In this document: positions 7,916 through 14,637 of the stretch, piece by piece
Layout of the letters: every line of letters starts with the position of its first letter
How positions within the stretch are numbered: the stretch's first letter is position 1
From: DASXTB01 sp036505615
GTDB lineage: Bacteria > Acidobacteriota > UBA6911 > JACQSX01
Assembly (NCBI GenBank): GCA_036505615.1
Contig: DASXTB010000208.1
Location: 1 to 28,112 of the forward strand
Length of the DNA: 28,112 bases
Direction: 5' to 3'
Translations under genes and position numbers: made by a program
The notes under the pieces: generated by a model
The model's database searches: none
What the model was told of the DNA's origin: nothing
The model's input: only the letters and a program-made list of their open reading frames with translations

Positions 7916-8254
7916 CGGCAGAAAACAGGAGGCAGGAGGCAGGAGGCAGACGGCAGGAAGCAAACGGCAGGAAGCAGGAGGCAGGAAGCAGACGGCAGGA
8001 AGCAGGAGGCAGGAAGCAGGAAGCAGACGGCAGGAAGCAGGAGGCAGGAAGCAGGAGGCAGGAAGCAGGAGCTGGGAAGCAAGCACATAGTAGGTGGTGG
8101 GGCTCGTCCCAGAATGGCTAGAAAGGAAAGATAGCTGGCTTCGGCTTACTGTCTCCTCCTGCCTCGTGCCGTCTGCCTCGTGCCGTCTGCCTCCTGCCGT
8201 CTGCCTCCTGCCGTCTGCCTCCTGCCTTCTGCCGTCTGCCTCCTGCCGTCTGCT
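7916..8254. repeat. Large inverted pair of GGCAGGA heptad arrays
   Basis: The left array (7916-8072, about 155 bp) is made of 7-bp units of the form RGCAGRM (GGCAGGA, AGCAGAC, AGCAGGA). The right array (8149-8254, about 105 bp) is the same family inverted (TCCTGCC, GTCTGCC). The strands are purine-rich and pyrimidine-rich respectively, so the transcript could fold into a stem of about 100 bp around a roughly 75-base loop. It fills the whole scpB-rluB spacer. No gene is present there; apparent open frames (Leu-Pro-Ala-Ser-Cys repeats) are by-products. Confidence 0.85.
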
Positions 8255-8276
8255 CGCCGGCCGATTGTCTTAAAGC

Positions 8277-8996
8277 ATGCAGCAGCGTCTTCAGAAAATC
8301 ATCGCCGCCGCAGGGATTGCCTCGCGTCGAAAAGCTGAAACCCTGATCGCCCAGGGCCAGGTGACCGTAAATGGCTCTGTCGCCGGTCTGGGCGACAAGG
8401 CGGATCCGGAAACTGACTCAATCAAAGTTGGCGACAAGACAATCCGCGCCCAACGGAAGGTCTATCTGGCGGTCAACAAGCCCAAGAACTGTTTAAGCAC
8501 GGTAACAGACCCTTTCGAGAGGCCCACCGTTCTAGATCTGGTCAATGTGCGCGAAAGGGTGGTCCCGGCCGGCCGGCTCGATTACCAGAGCGAAGGCTTG
8601 ATCATTCTGACCAACGACGGCGAGCTGGTGCGTAACCTCACCCGCGCCGGAAACTGCGCTAAAACTTATCTGGTTAAGATACGCGGACGGCTGGCTGAGA
8701 AGGATCGGCGAAAACTGGAAGACGGAATCATCCTGGAAGGCAAGAAACTTGCCCCATGTGAGATCCTTTTGCACAAGGAAGCAGATAACTGTTGGTACCG
8801 GGTAATTCTCTTTGAGGGTGTGAATCGCCAGATACGCAGAATGTTTGGCAGGTATGGCTATCTGGTATCCAAGATCAAGCGGATCGCTGTGGGGCCTGTT
8901 CAGCTGGGAAATCTGAAGCCCGGAGCATACCGGGCACTGAACCAAAATGAGATTGCCAGTCTCAAGCAACTACACCGGAAGAAAGGAATAACTTAG
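8277..8996 (+). CDS. rluB: RsuA/RluB-family 23S rRNA pseudouridine synthase
   Basis: This 239-residue enzyme converts a specific uridine of rRNA to pseudouridine; by synteny after scpA-scpB it is most likely the RluB type acting on 23S rRNA. An N-terminal S4 RNA-binding domain (RLQKIIAAAGIASRRKAE onward, residues 4-60) is followed by the catalytic domain. The motif PAGRLDYQSEGLIILTNDG has the catalytic aspartate D102. The C-terminal GVNRQIRRMFGRYGY motif is also typical. In most relatives the motif reads GRLDxxTxGLL, so Ser replaces Thr here, a mild change. The ATG lies 22 bp after the repeat array ends, with no strong ribosome site. Confidence 0.92.
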   Translation: MQQRLQKIIAAAGIASRRKAETLIAQGQVTVNGSVAGLGDKADPETDSIKVGDKTIRAQRKVYLAVNKPKNCLSTVTDPFERPTVLDLVNVRERVVPAGRLDYQSEGLIILTNDGELVRNLTRAGNCAKTYLVKIRGRLAEKDRRKLEDGIILEGKKLAPCEILLHKEADNCWYRVILFEGVNRQIRRMFGRYGYLVSKIKRIAVGPVQLGNLKPGAYRALNQNEIASLKQLHRKKGIT

Positions 8997-9043
8997 GTCT
9001 TTCTTGATATCAACCGTCACTCGAAGGCAAGTCATTTTGAAGA

Positions 9044-9131
9044 CCGTCTACGTTCACGATCACGCCCACGTCCACGTTGACGACCACGTTATCGTTATCG
9101 TGGTCGTGGACGTGATCGTGAACGTAGACGG
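9044..9131. repeat. Hexamer-period palindrome upstream of ribE
   Basis: Terminal 21-bp arms (9044-9064 and 9111-9131) are perfect reverse complements. An inner stem ACGACCACG / CGTGGTCGT (9080-9088 and 9099-9107) closes on a 10-base loop. The left strand is built of 6-bp units of the form ACGNNC, such as ACGTTC, ACGATC and ACGTCC. It ends 43 bp before the ribE ATG. A second element of the same construction is at 11556-11684. Confidence 0.85.
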
Positions 9132-9174
9132 CTTTGTATCCAAAATCTAGTCATTGGAACGCAGTTCGCCCTGA

Positions 9175-9822
9175 ATGTTTACTGGAATCGTTGAATCGGT
9201 GGGGAAAATAGGAAATCTGAAAGCGGCTTGGCGAGGCCTGCATTTGACCGTGGAGTGCCCGAAGGACCTAAAGCTGCGTAAAGGCGACAGCCTTGCGGTT
9301 GACGGCGTTTGTCTGACCTGCGAAAAAGTAGATGGCAAGGTCATCGGATTCACGCTATCCCCGGAGACATTGAGCCGCACTCGGTTTGGTGCGCTTAAGA
9401 AGGGACAGCATGTCAATCTGGAAAGGCCTTTGCAAGCCAGCGGCCGGTTGGGTGGACACTTTGTTCAAGGGCATGCCGACGGAATGGGCACAGTCGCCGC
9501 TTTAGAAAAAGATCCGCCAGGCTGGATGCTATTGATTGACCTGCCGGACGAACTGGCTCGCCTCTGTGTGGAGAAAGGATCAATAGCCGTTAACGGCGTA
9601 AGCTTGACGGTGGCCCGAATTCTTCGACAACGCGTTTGGATCGCGCTGATCCCTTACACCTGGAACCATACCAGCCTGCGTGATCTAAAGCCGGGCGATG
9701 GCGTCAATGTCGAATGCGATATCCTGGCAAAGTACGTGGAGAGATTGATGCACCCCGTGCAAGACCGTAGCACCAGCGAAACATTTCTTTGGAGGTTTGT
9801 GAAAGAAGGGTCGACTGAGTAA
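9175..9822 (+). CDS. ribE: Riboflavin synthase, alpha chain
   Basis: The trimeric enzyme dismutates two molecules of 6,7-dimethyl-8-ribityllumazine to riboflavin plus the pyrimidinedione. The 215-residue product starts with the invariant MFTGIVESVGKI and shows the two tandem lumazine-binding barrels. The first holds SLAVDGVCLTCEKVDG and ends in GRLGGHFVQGHADG; the second holds SIAVNGVSLTVARI and NVECDILAKYVERL. The start MFTGIVE is universal in this family. Other riboflavin genes (ribD, ribH) are absent nearby; a RibBA-type fusion is about 2 kb downstream. No FMN riboswitch was recognised upstream; a hexamer-period hairpin occupies that place. Confidence 0.96.
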   Translation: MFTGIVESVGKIGNLKAAWRGLHLTVECPKDLKLRKGDSLAVDGVCLTCEKVDGKVIGFTLSPETLSRTRFGALKKGQHVNLERPLQASGRLGGHFVQGHADGMGTVAALEKDPPGWMLLIDLPDELARLCVEKGSIAVNGVSLTVARILRQRVWIALIPYTWNHTSLRDLKPGDGVNVECDILAKYVERLMHPVQDRSTSETFLWRFVKEGSTE

Positions 9823-9896
9823 ATTGCAGCAGCCCCCGAATTTCGCGAAATTACGGGTCTGTCCCTTCGGCTGGCGCTTCATGTGCCACATAGCCT

Positions 9897-10535
9897 ATGA
9901 TTACTCACTTGATGGCCACTGTGTGGAAGCACCTCCTGTTCTATTGTGCTTTGCTGGGTTACCTGGTATCGGGATGTGGTGTGTCGCTTGCCGAAGACCG
10001 CCCGCTCGGAAAACTGGAGGCGGGCGCCACGGTAGTGTGGGACACCTCGGCGCGCGACCGCACATCGGAGTTCATCATTCGAATTGCATCCTATTCTCCC
10101 GCGCGGCACTTTGAATGGGAGAGCCGCGCCCAGCAGGGAACTATTCGAATCCCGGAACACGTTTTGAAAGAAGGGAAAAAAATCACTTTCGCCAGGCTAT
10201 TCGACAACGGCGTGGATATTGATGGCGCAGACTTTCTAACTCTTTGGTTGAGCGAGAGGATTTATGAAGAGTTGAAGACCAGCAAGCGAAGCAAAATAAT
10301 GATGGATTCGATCAAAGACGAATTTTCTCTTGTTGACAATTTGCGATACACGCTGACGATAGACAAGGAACGGACCGAAGTGCCTGCCTTGAAAGTGAAA
10401 GACAGCCGGGGCGCCACCTGGATATTTCTCGACGATCTGGAGAATCCCATCTTGCTTGAGTACAAGAACCAGTACTACGAGCAAAAAATCCGCTACGTGA
10501 CAACACGGGGAAATATTCTCCGCTGGATCCACTGA
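9897..10535 (+). CDS. Putative lipoprotein of unknown function
   Basis: I do not recognise this 212-residue protein. The N terminus has a basic start, a hydrophobic stretch (about residues 10-26) and a lipobox-like LVSGC with C27, so it is probably a lipoprotein. The mature part starts near AEDRPLGKLEAGATVVWDT. It looks rich in beta strands, with a central charged helix (ERIYEELKTSKRSKIMMDSIKDE, described by its ends 121-143). It closes in a Tyr-rich strand region and RGNILRWIH. The ATG codon at 9912 (sixth residue) is an alternative start. It follows ribE by 74 bp and is followed by an intrinsic terminator, so it is probably the last gene of the scpA-to-ribE direction. There is no evidence for a riboflavin role. 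Confidence 0.7.
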   Translation: MITHLMATVWKHLLFYCALLGYLVSGCGVSLAEDRPLGKLEAGATVVWDTSARDRTSEFIIRIASYSPARHFEWESRAQQGTIRIPEHVLKEGKKITFARLFDNGVDIDGADFLTLWLSERIYEELKTSKRSKIMMDSIKDEFSLVDNLRYTLTIDKERTEVPALKVKDSRGATWIFLDDLENPILLEYKNQYYEQKIRYVTTRGNILRWIH

Positions 10536-10615
10536 TACTCTCTCCATTGACTTGTTTGGCAAAAAGCGTTTCAATGATCGAGACCTTGACGGGGTGCCTT
10601 AACACCTTGTATTAC

Positions 10616-10647
10616 AAAGCCGGGCGGAAGCCCGGCTTTTTGTTTTA
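10616..10647 (+). terminator. Intrinsic terminator after the lipoprotein gene
   Basis: AAAGCCGGGC (10616-10625) pairs perfectly with GCCCGGCTTT (10630-10639) around a GGAA tetraloop and runs into TTTTTGTTTT. This is the clearest rho-independent terminator in the window and closes the plus-strand run that begins at the M50 protease. Confidence 0.9.
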
Positions 10648-10720
10648 GCGACCAGCAGTCCTAGGCGTGGCGAGATACCAGCGAACTGATTGGCTGTGTG
10701 AATTAATTAATCGGTTTCCT

Positions 10721-10755
10721 CTTCGTCATTCGAAATTTGCCGTTCGAGATGTCGG
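10721..10755 (-). repeat. ATTTCGA-type heptad run after plsC
   Basis: Degenerate 7-bp units (plus strand CTTCGTC, ATTCGAA, ATTTGCC, GTTCGAG) begin about five bases beyond the plsC stop codon. They have the same gene-relative orientation as the arrays after ribBA and radC. It is a short and weakly conserved example. Confidence 0.5.
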
Positions 10756-10759
10756 GCGC

Positions 10760-11500
10760 CTAAAGCGCCGAGTGAATCCGCTCTCGCACCGTAAGCACGA
10801 AACTTTCCTTCTCCTCCAGAGAATCCGGTGGGAAAACAGGCTTATGAAAAATCACTTCAATTTCTCCCCGGCCTAATTTCCAGGAACCTTTGGGCTGTAT
10901 GTTCACAGTCCCGCGCAGGGTCACCGGAATTACCGGGATGCCGGAGAGAATCGACATGACAAACCCCCCGCTCTTGAAGGTCCCCAAAGAGCCGTCGCGG
11001 CTGCGCGTCCCTTCTGGGAAAATCAGAAACGAGTCGCCCTGTCGCAGCTGTTCGGCTGCGCGGTCGATGGCCAGACGCGCAGCTTCGCTGTCACTTCGAT
11101 CCACAGGAATGCAGCGGGCTAGTCTCAGTGCTTTCGAAAGGATCGGCAGTCCGAGGAGCTCCTTCTTAAAGATAACCTTGAGATCCTTTCGAATCGTCAG
11201 AAAGCAGACAGGTGGATCTACGTTGCTGGCATGATTTGCCATGAACACGTAGTTTTGAGTCTCGAAACCCGTGCGGCCAATGCCTGGATTGCCAACCTGC
11301 GGTGGCAGCCCGTTTGCCCACGTACGCGTTCGGACGCGTACGCCCGCTATGCCAAGTGCCACGCGCAGAGTGAAACGCGCCGTTGCATACATGGAATGGG
11401 GATCGCCCGTGATGGAGGAATAGAGGAGCAGGAATGGCCCGGCTGCAATGAGCACTGCTGAGATCCAAATCAGAACTGCGAGAGTTCGGATCATTTGCAT
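10760..11500 (-). CDS. plsC: 1-acyl-sn-glycerol-3-phosphate acyltransferase
   Basis: This membrane-associated enzyme of phospholipid synthesis makes phosphatidic acid from lysophosphatidic acid. The 246-residue protein has an N-terminal transmembrane helix (about 5-28) and the catalytic block NHASNVDPP (H-x4-D, near residue 89). The glycerol-phosphate site FPEGTRSRDGSLGTFKSG follows near 160, then a VIPVTLRG block. A Gly/Pro-rich insertion of about 15 residues (LPPQVGNPGIGRTGF) sits just before the catalytic strand where most relatives have a short turn. It is transcribed toward the lipoprotein gene and divergently from ribBA. Confidence 0.92.
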   Translation of the reverse strand: MQMIRTLAVLIWISAVLIAAGPFLLLYSSITGDPHSMYATARFTLRVALGIAGVRVRTRTWANGLPPQVGNPGIGRTGFETQNYVFMANHASNVDPPVCFLTIRKDLKVIFKKELLGLPILSKALRLARCIPVDRSDSEAARLAIDRAAEQLRQGDSFLIFPEGTRSRDGSLGTFKSGGFVMSILSGIPVIPVTLRGTVNIQPKGSWKLGRGEIEVIFHKPVFPPDSLEEKESFVLTVRERIHSAL

Positions 11501-11555
11501 TGTTCACAGACATTCAACAAGAGTCACAGCGCGGCAAAGCCGCAACGCAATAAAA

Positions 11556-11684
11556 GCCGATCACGACCACGTTCACGTTCACGAGCACGTCCACGCCTAC
11601 GCGAACGAAAAATACACAATCGCTCACGATTCAATGATTGTGGTCGTGGACGTTGACGTGCTCGTGAACGTGAACGTGATCGGC
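11556..11684. repeat. Hexamer-period palindrome upstream of ribBA
   Basis: Outer arms GCCGATCACG / CGTGATCGGC (11556-11565 and 11675-11684) are perfect. A further 20-bp stretch (11572-11591) pairs perfectly with 11655-11674 if one extra 6-bp unit, ACCACG at 11566-11571, is looped out of the left arm. Units are ACGNNC as in the element at 9044. It lies in the plsC-ribBA divergent spacer (11501-11873), which otherwise holds only the ribBA promoter. Confidence 0.85.
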
Positions 11685-11774
11685 TGTTCAGAGCCAAATT
11701 TTGTCGAAAGCCCAAGATTTCACCAAATAGCGGCACAGAGAACCCGAAGATAGCACAGAGAGTATTTCGCCCAT

Positions 11775-11804
11775 TCGACATTGATGGTGTGACAATTTTA
11801 TAAT
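11775..11804 (+). promoter_or_regulatory. Sigma-70 type promoter for ribBA
   Basis: TCGACA (11775-11780, five of six to the -35 consensus) and a perfect TATAAT (11799-11804) are separated by 18 bp. Transcription would start near 11811. The roughly 60-nt leader contains a small dyad, AGAATT-ATACG-AATTCT (11825-11841), and is too short for an FMN riboswitch. Confidence 0.55.
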
Positions 11805-11873
11805 GTCCGTTAGGGAGCTGTCCGAGAATTATACGAATTCTGATAATCGAACGGAGAGCCAGGGAAGCAAAGG

Positions 11874-13079
11874 ATGCTCGCAACCATACCAGAAGCGATT
11901 GATGAGATCCGAGAAGGGCGCATGGTAATCGTGGTCGATGACGAAGACCGCGAAAATGAGGGTGACCTCACCATCGCCGCTGAAAAGGTAACGCCGGAAG
12001 CGATCAATTTCATGGCCCGGCATGGGCGGGGATTGATTTGTCTTCCCATGACGCCGGAGCGGTTGGCGCAGCTTGAAATCCCTCTCATGGTTAGCCACAA
12101 TAATTCACGCTTCGGCACGGCGTTCACAATTTCCATCGAAGCCAGGCGTAATGTCTCAACTGGGATTTCGGCTGCCGACAGAGCGCAGACTATCCTGACT
12201 GCGGTGGATCCGAAAACCAAGCCTTCGGACCTGGTCCGGCCGGGACATATTTTCCCCATTCGGGCCGAGCCGGGCGGTGTGTTAAAGCGCGCCGGACAAA
12301 CAGAGGCGGCCGTCGATCTGGCGCGCATGGCGGGACTTCAGCCAGCCGGTGTCATCTGCGAAGTCATGAATGAAGATGGGACCATGGCGCGCCTTCCCGA
12401 GCTGAAGAAGTTTGCGCGCAAGTACCGGCTTAAGATCATCTCCGTGGCGGATCTGATCCGCTTCCGCATTCAGACAGAGAAGTTTGTTCACGAGGTGGCC
12501 GGCGCCGATCTTCCCACAGAATTTGGTGACTTCAAAGTGAGAGCGTTCGTCAATGAGCTGGACCAGAGGACGCATCTTGCGCTCATTAGGGGAGATATTT
12601 CAAAAAGCGCCACGGAGCCCGTCCTGGTACGCATGCAGTCCCAGTCTACGATGGCCGATGTGTTCCACTCCTTACGCAGTGACAGCGGAGATCAGTTACG
12701 CAAGGCGATGGGACTAATCGACCGCTCGGGAAGCGGCGTGCTTGTCTACTTGAGGCAGGAGGGAAGAGGTATCGGCCTCATCAACGAGATTAAGGCCTAC
12801 GCGCTGCAGGACCAGGGCAAGGACACGGTGGAAGCTAATCTAGCTCTCGGTTTTCAGCCGGACCTGCGTGATTACGGCGTGGGAGCGCAAATCCTCAACA
12901 GCCTCGGACTTCGCAACATACGCCTGCTCACCAACCATCCAAAGAAAGTGGTCGGCCTGGAAGGTTACGGCCTCACCATTGTGGAGCAAATTCCGCTGGA
13001 AATTACTCCTTCGGAGTATTCGGAGCGTTATCTTCGAACCAAGAAAGAAAAGTTGGGGCATCAACTCAAAAACGTGTAA
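11874..13079 (+). CDS. ribBA: RibBA fusion: DHBP synthase with degenerate GTP cyclohydrolase II domain
   Basis: This 401-residue two-domain protein of riboflavin synthesis has DHBP synthase at residues 1-200 (ribulose 5-phosphate to 3,4-dihydroxy-2-butanone 4-phosphate) and a GTP cyclohydrolase II fold at 205-401. The first domain shows DDEDRENEGD, HGRGLICLPM and RPGHIFPIRA, but reads AGQTEAAVDL where E. coli RibB has GGHTEA, so Q142 replaces a metal-ligand His. The second keeps LRQEGRGIGL, YALQDQGKDTVEAN and NHPKK. However, the zinc-site block that usually reads SECLTGDVFGSxRCDCG is here SQSTMADVFHSLRSDSG, with S258, S269 and S271 replacing all three zinc cysteines. The cyclohydrolase half is therefore probably inactive or altered, resembling RibBX-type fusions. 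A working RibA would have to be encoded elsewhere. Heptad repeats begin right after its TAA. Confidence 0.93.
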   Translation: MLATIPEAIDEIREGRMVIVVDDEDRENEGDLTIAAEKVTPEAINFMARHGRGLICLPMTPERLAQLEIPLMVSHNNSRFGTAFTISIEARRNVSTGISAADRAQTILTAVDPKTKPSDLVRPGHIFPIRAEPGGVLKRAGQTEAAVDLARMAGLQPAGVICEVMNEDGTMARLPELKKFARKYRLKIISVADLIRFRIQTEKFVHEVAGADLPTEFGDFKVRAFVNELDQRTHLALIRGDISKSATEPVLVRMQSQSTMADVFHSLRSDSGDQLRKAMGLIDRSGSGVLVYLRQEGRGIGLINEIKAYALQDQGKDTVEANLALGFQPDLRDYGVGAQILNSLGLRNIRLLTNHPKKVVGLEGYGLTIVEQIPLEITPSEYSERYLRTKKEKLGHQLKNV

Positions 13080-13264
13080 ATTTCGAATGTCGAATTTCGA
13101 ATGTCGAATGAAGACCCAAGTTATCAGCTCCAACATTGTTTCAGGTCGATTCGAAGACTGAAGCCCTAGACCTTGAATCGTATTTTCCGTTGATCAAATT
13201 CAGCTTGCTGACTCATAAATTCGACTCTGGTCATTCGACATTCGAAATTCGGCATTCGAAATTG
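13080..13264. repeat. Inverted pair of ATTTCGA heptad arrays after ribBA
   Basis: The left array starts on the base after the ribBA TAA and contains ATTTCGA, ATGTCGA, ATTTCGA, ATGTCGA and ATGAAGA (13080-13114). The inverted array (13232-13264) reads CATTCGA, CATTCGA, AATTCGG, CATTCGA and ends 17 bp before the threonine aldolase ATG. Together they would form a stem of about 33 bp around a roughly 117-base loop. Confidence 0.8.
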
Positions 13265-13281
13265 TTTTTCGCTCTCGTTTA

Positions 13282-14325
13282 ATGGTGGCTCAACAACAAG
13301 TTATCGACCTCCGGAGCGACACCGTGACTCAACCAACGCCTGAAATGCGCCGAGCTATGGAACGCGCCCAGGTGGGCGATGATGTGTACGGAGAAGATCC
13401 CACGGTCAACAAGCTCCAGGAGCGTGCTGCCGAGACTTTCGGGAAGGAAGCTGCCTTGTTTGTTCCCACCGGTACAATGGGAAATCAAATCGCCGTCAAG
13501 CTCCATACGCGTCCAGGCGAGGAAATCATTATTGAGGAACGGGGTCATATTTTCAATTATGAGATGGCGATGATGGCCGCATTCTCCGGTGCGCTGGCGC
13601 GGCCCGTCAAGGGATGCAACGGGATTTTGGATTGGCCCAGTATTGAATCCGCAATCCATCCCGATATTTATTACTACGCGCGCACCGCGCTGGTTTCACT
13701 AGAGAACACACACAACATGGCGGGCGGAACGGTTTACACCCGCGCGCAGGCAGATAGCATCTGCTGTGAAGCCCACACTCGGAATATCCCCGTTCATCTG
13801 GACGGCGCGCGCATCTTCAACGCGGCCGTGGCGCTTGATACCTCGGTCAAAGAGCTCTGCGAACCGTTTGACACGGTGATGTTTTGCCTCTCCAAAGGGC
13901 TGTGCGCGCCGGTGGGGAGCATGTTGCTCGGAAGCAGGGAAGCCATGGAAGAGAGCCGAAAACTTCGCAAGATGCTTGGCGGGGGAATGAGACAGGCGGG
14001 CGTGCTGGCTGCGGCCGGCTTAATTGCGCTCGAAAAAATGCCAAAGCGGCTGCACGAGGATCATGAAAACGCGCGCTTTCTAGCCGAAGCCTTTAAGGAA
14101 ATTCCCGGCATTTCCATCGATTTCGACACCGTGCAGACCAATATCGTAGTTTTTGAAGTCAACCAGGCCAAGGGGATCGCTACTCAGATTTTGGCGAAAC
14201 TGAAAGAACAACGGGTGCTGATGGGAGCAGTGGACGCAAACACAATCCGCGCGGTAACGCATGCGGACGTCAGCCGTGAGGACATGGAAACCGCTGTAAT
14301 GCGCGTCCGAGAGGCGCTTCGGTGA
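13282..14325 (+). CDS. ltaE: Low-specificity L-threonine aldolase
   Basis: This PLP-dependent enzyme cleaves L-threonine or L-allo-threonine to glycine and acetaldehyde in the cytosol. The 347-residue protein has the family opening IDLRSDTVTQPTPEMRRAM and GDDVYGEDPTVNKLQE. The PLP phosphate-binding VPTGTMGNQIA follows, then the HLDGARIFNAA block with the PLP-ring Asp. The Schiff-base lysine is K205 in FCLSKGLCAPVGS. The C-terminal domain has an RAVTHADVS region. Length is typical. It follows the ribBA repeat spacer by about 200 bp and is convergent with hemW. Confidence 0.94.
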   Translation: MVAQQQVIDLRSDTVTQPTPEMRRAMERAQVGDDVYGEDPTVNKLQERAAETFGKEAALFVPTGTMGNQIAVKLHTRPGEEIIIEERGHIFNYEMAMMAAFSGALARPVKGCNGILDWPSIESAIHPDIYYYARTALVSLENTHNMAGGTVYTRAQADSICCEAHTRNIPVHLDGARIFNAAVALDTSVKELCEPFDTVMFCLSKGLCAPVGSMLLGSREAMEESRKLRKMLGGGMRQAGVLAAAGLIALEKMPKRLHEDHENARFLAEAFKEIPGISIDFDTVQTNIVVFEVNQAKGIATQILAKLKEQRVLMGAVDANTIRAVTHADVSREDMETAVMRVREALR

Positions 14326-14637
14326 CGGCGAGCCGAGCTGCGGAAACGTGAGTAAAGGTCGTCGACGGCGAGGCAAGGAGTCTGTCTCAAAACTTCCTTC
14401 GTCAGTCCCGAAGGGACGACCGAGAATAGCCCAGCGATTTATCGCTGGGATGGGAGAAACAAAAATTTCCAGCGAAGTCCCGCAGGGACGATTGAGAATG
14501 TCTTCGTCGCGCGCAGATCCCCGCAGATTCAGCCGTCCCTACGGGACTGAACTTCTCAATGCCCCGAAAATGTAGCAACTCCTGAGGGACGTGCTGTGCC
14601 TGCCTGTTGCGTCTATGTTGCGCTACGGCCTCTGCGT
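14326..14637. repeat. REP-like palindromes between convergent ltaE and hemW
   Basis: Three copies of a short palindrome differ only in the loop: GTCCCGAAGGGAC (14405-14417), GTCCCGCAGGGAC (14477-14489) and GTCCCTACGGGAC (14535-14547). They alternate with another hairpin, CCCAGCGATTTATCGCTGGG (14430-14449), and with related GAGAAT and TTCTCA blocks. The arrangement resembles compound REP elements at convergent gene ends. I see no gene in this 312-bp spacer; the short frames are repeat by-products. Confidence 0.7.

Noticed and set aside
7382..8086. Open frames on the minus strand with repeated LLPASC-type peptides
   Set aside because: They arise from the GGCAGGA heptad array, where 21 bp equals seven codons, and extend antisense into scpB. 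No ribosome site or family resemblance is seen.
7916..8254. CRISPR array
   Set aside because: Units are 7 bp without unique spacers, and there are no cas genes.
9000..9175. Possible FMN riboswitch upstream of ribE
   Set aside because: The conserved RFN core could not be found here or upstream of ribBA; the spacer is accounted for by the hexamer palindrome.
10586..10615. Promoter-like TTGACG with a TATTAC hexamer just before the terminator, hinting at a tiny RNA
   Set aside because: The -10 match is poor and the terminator follows immediately, leaving almost no transcript. It is more likely chance.
11448..11753. Frame encoding alternating His/Val (HVHVHEHVH) peptides
   Set aside because: It is the translation of the ACGNNC palindrome with period two codons, not a metal-binding protein gene. 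It starts within plsC on the opposite strand.
12289..12310. Q142 for His in the DHBP synthase half as proof of inactivity
   Set aside because: The change is real, but I cannot exclude that Gln is a tolerated variant in many bacteria, so it is mentioned only as secondary to the cysteine losses.
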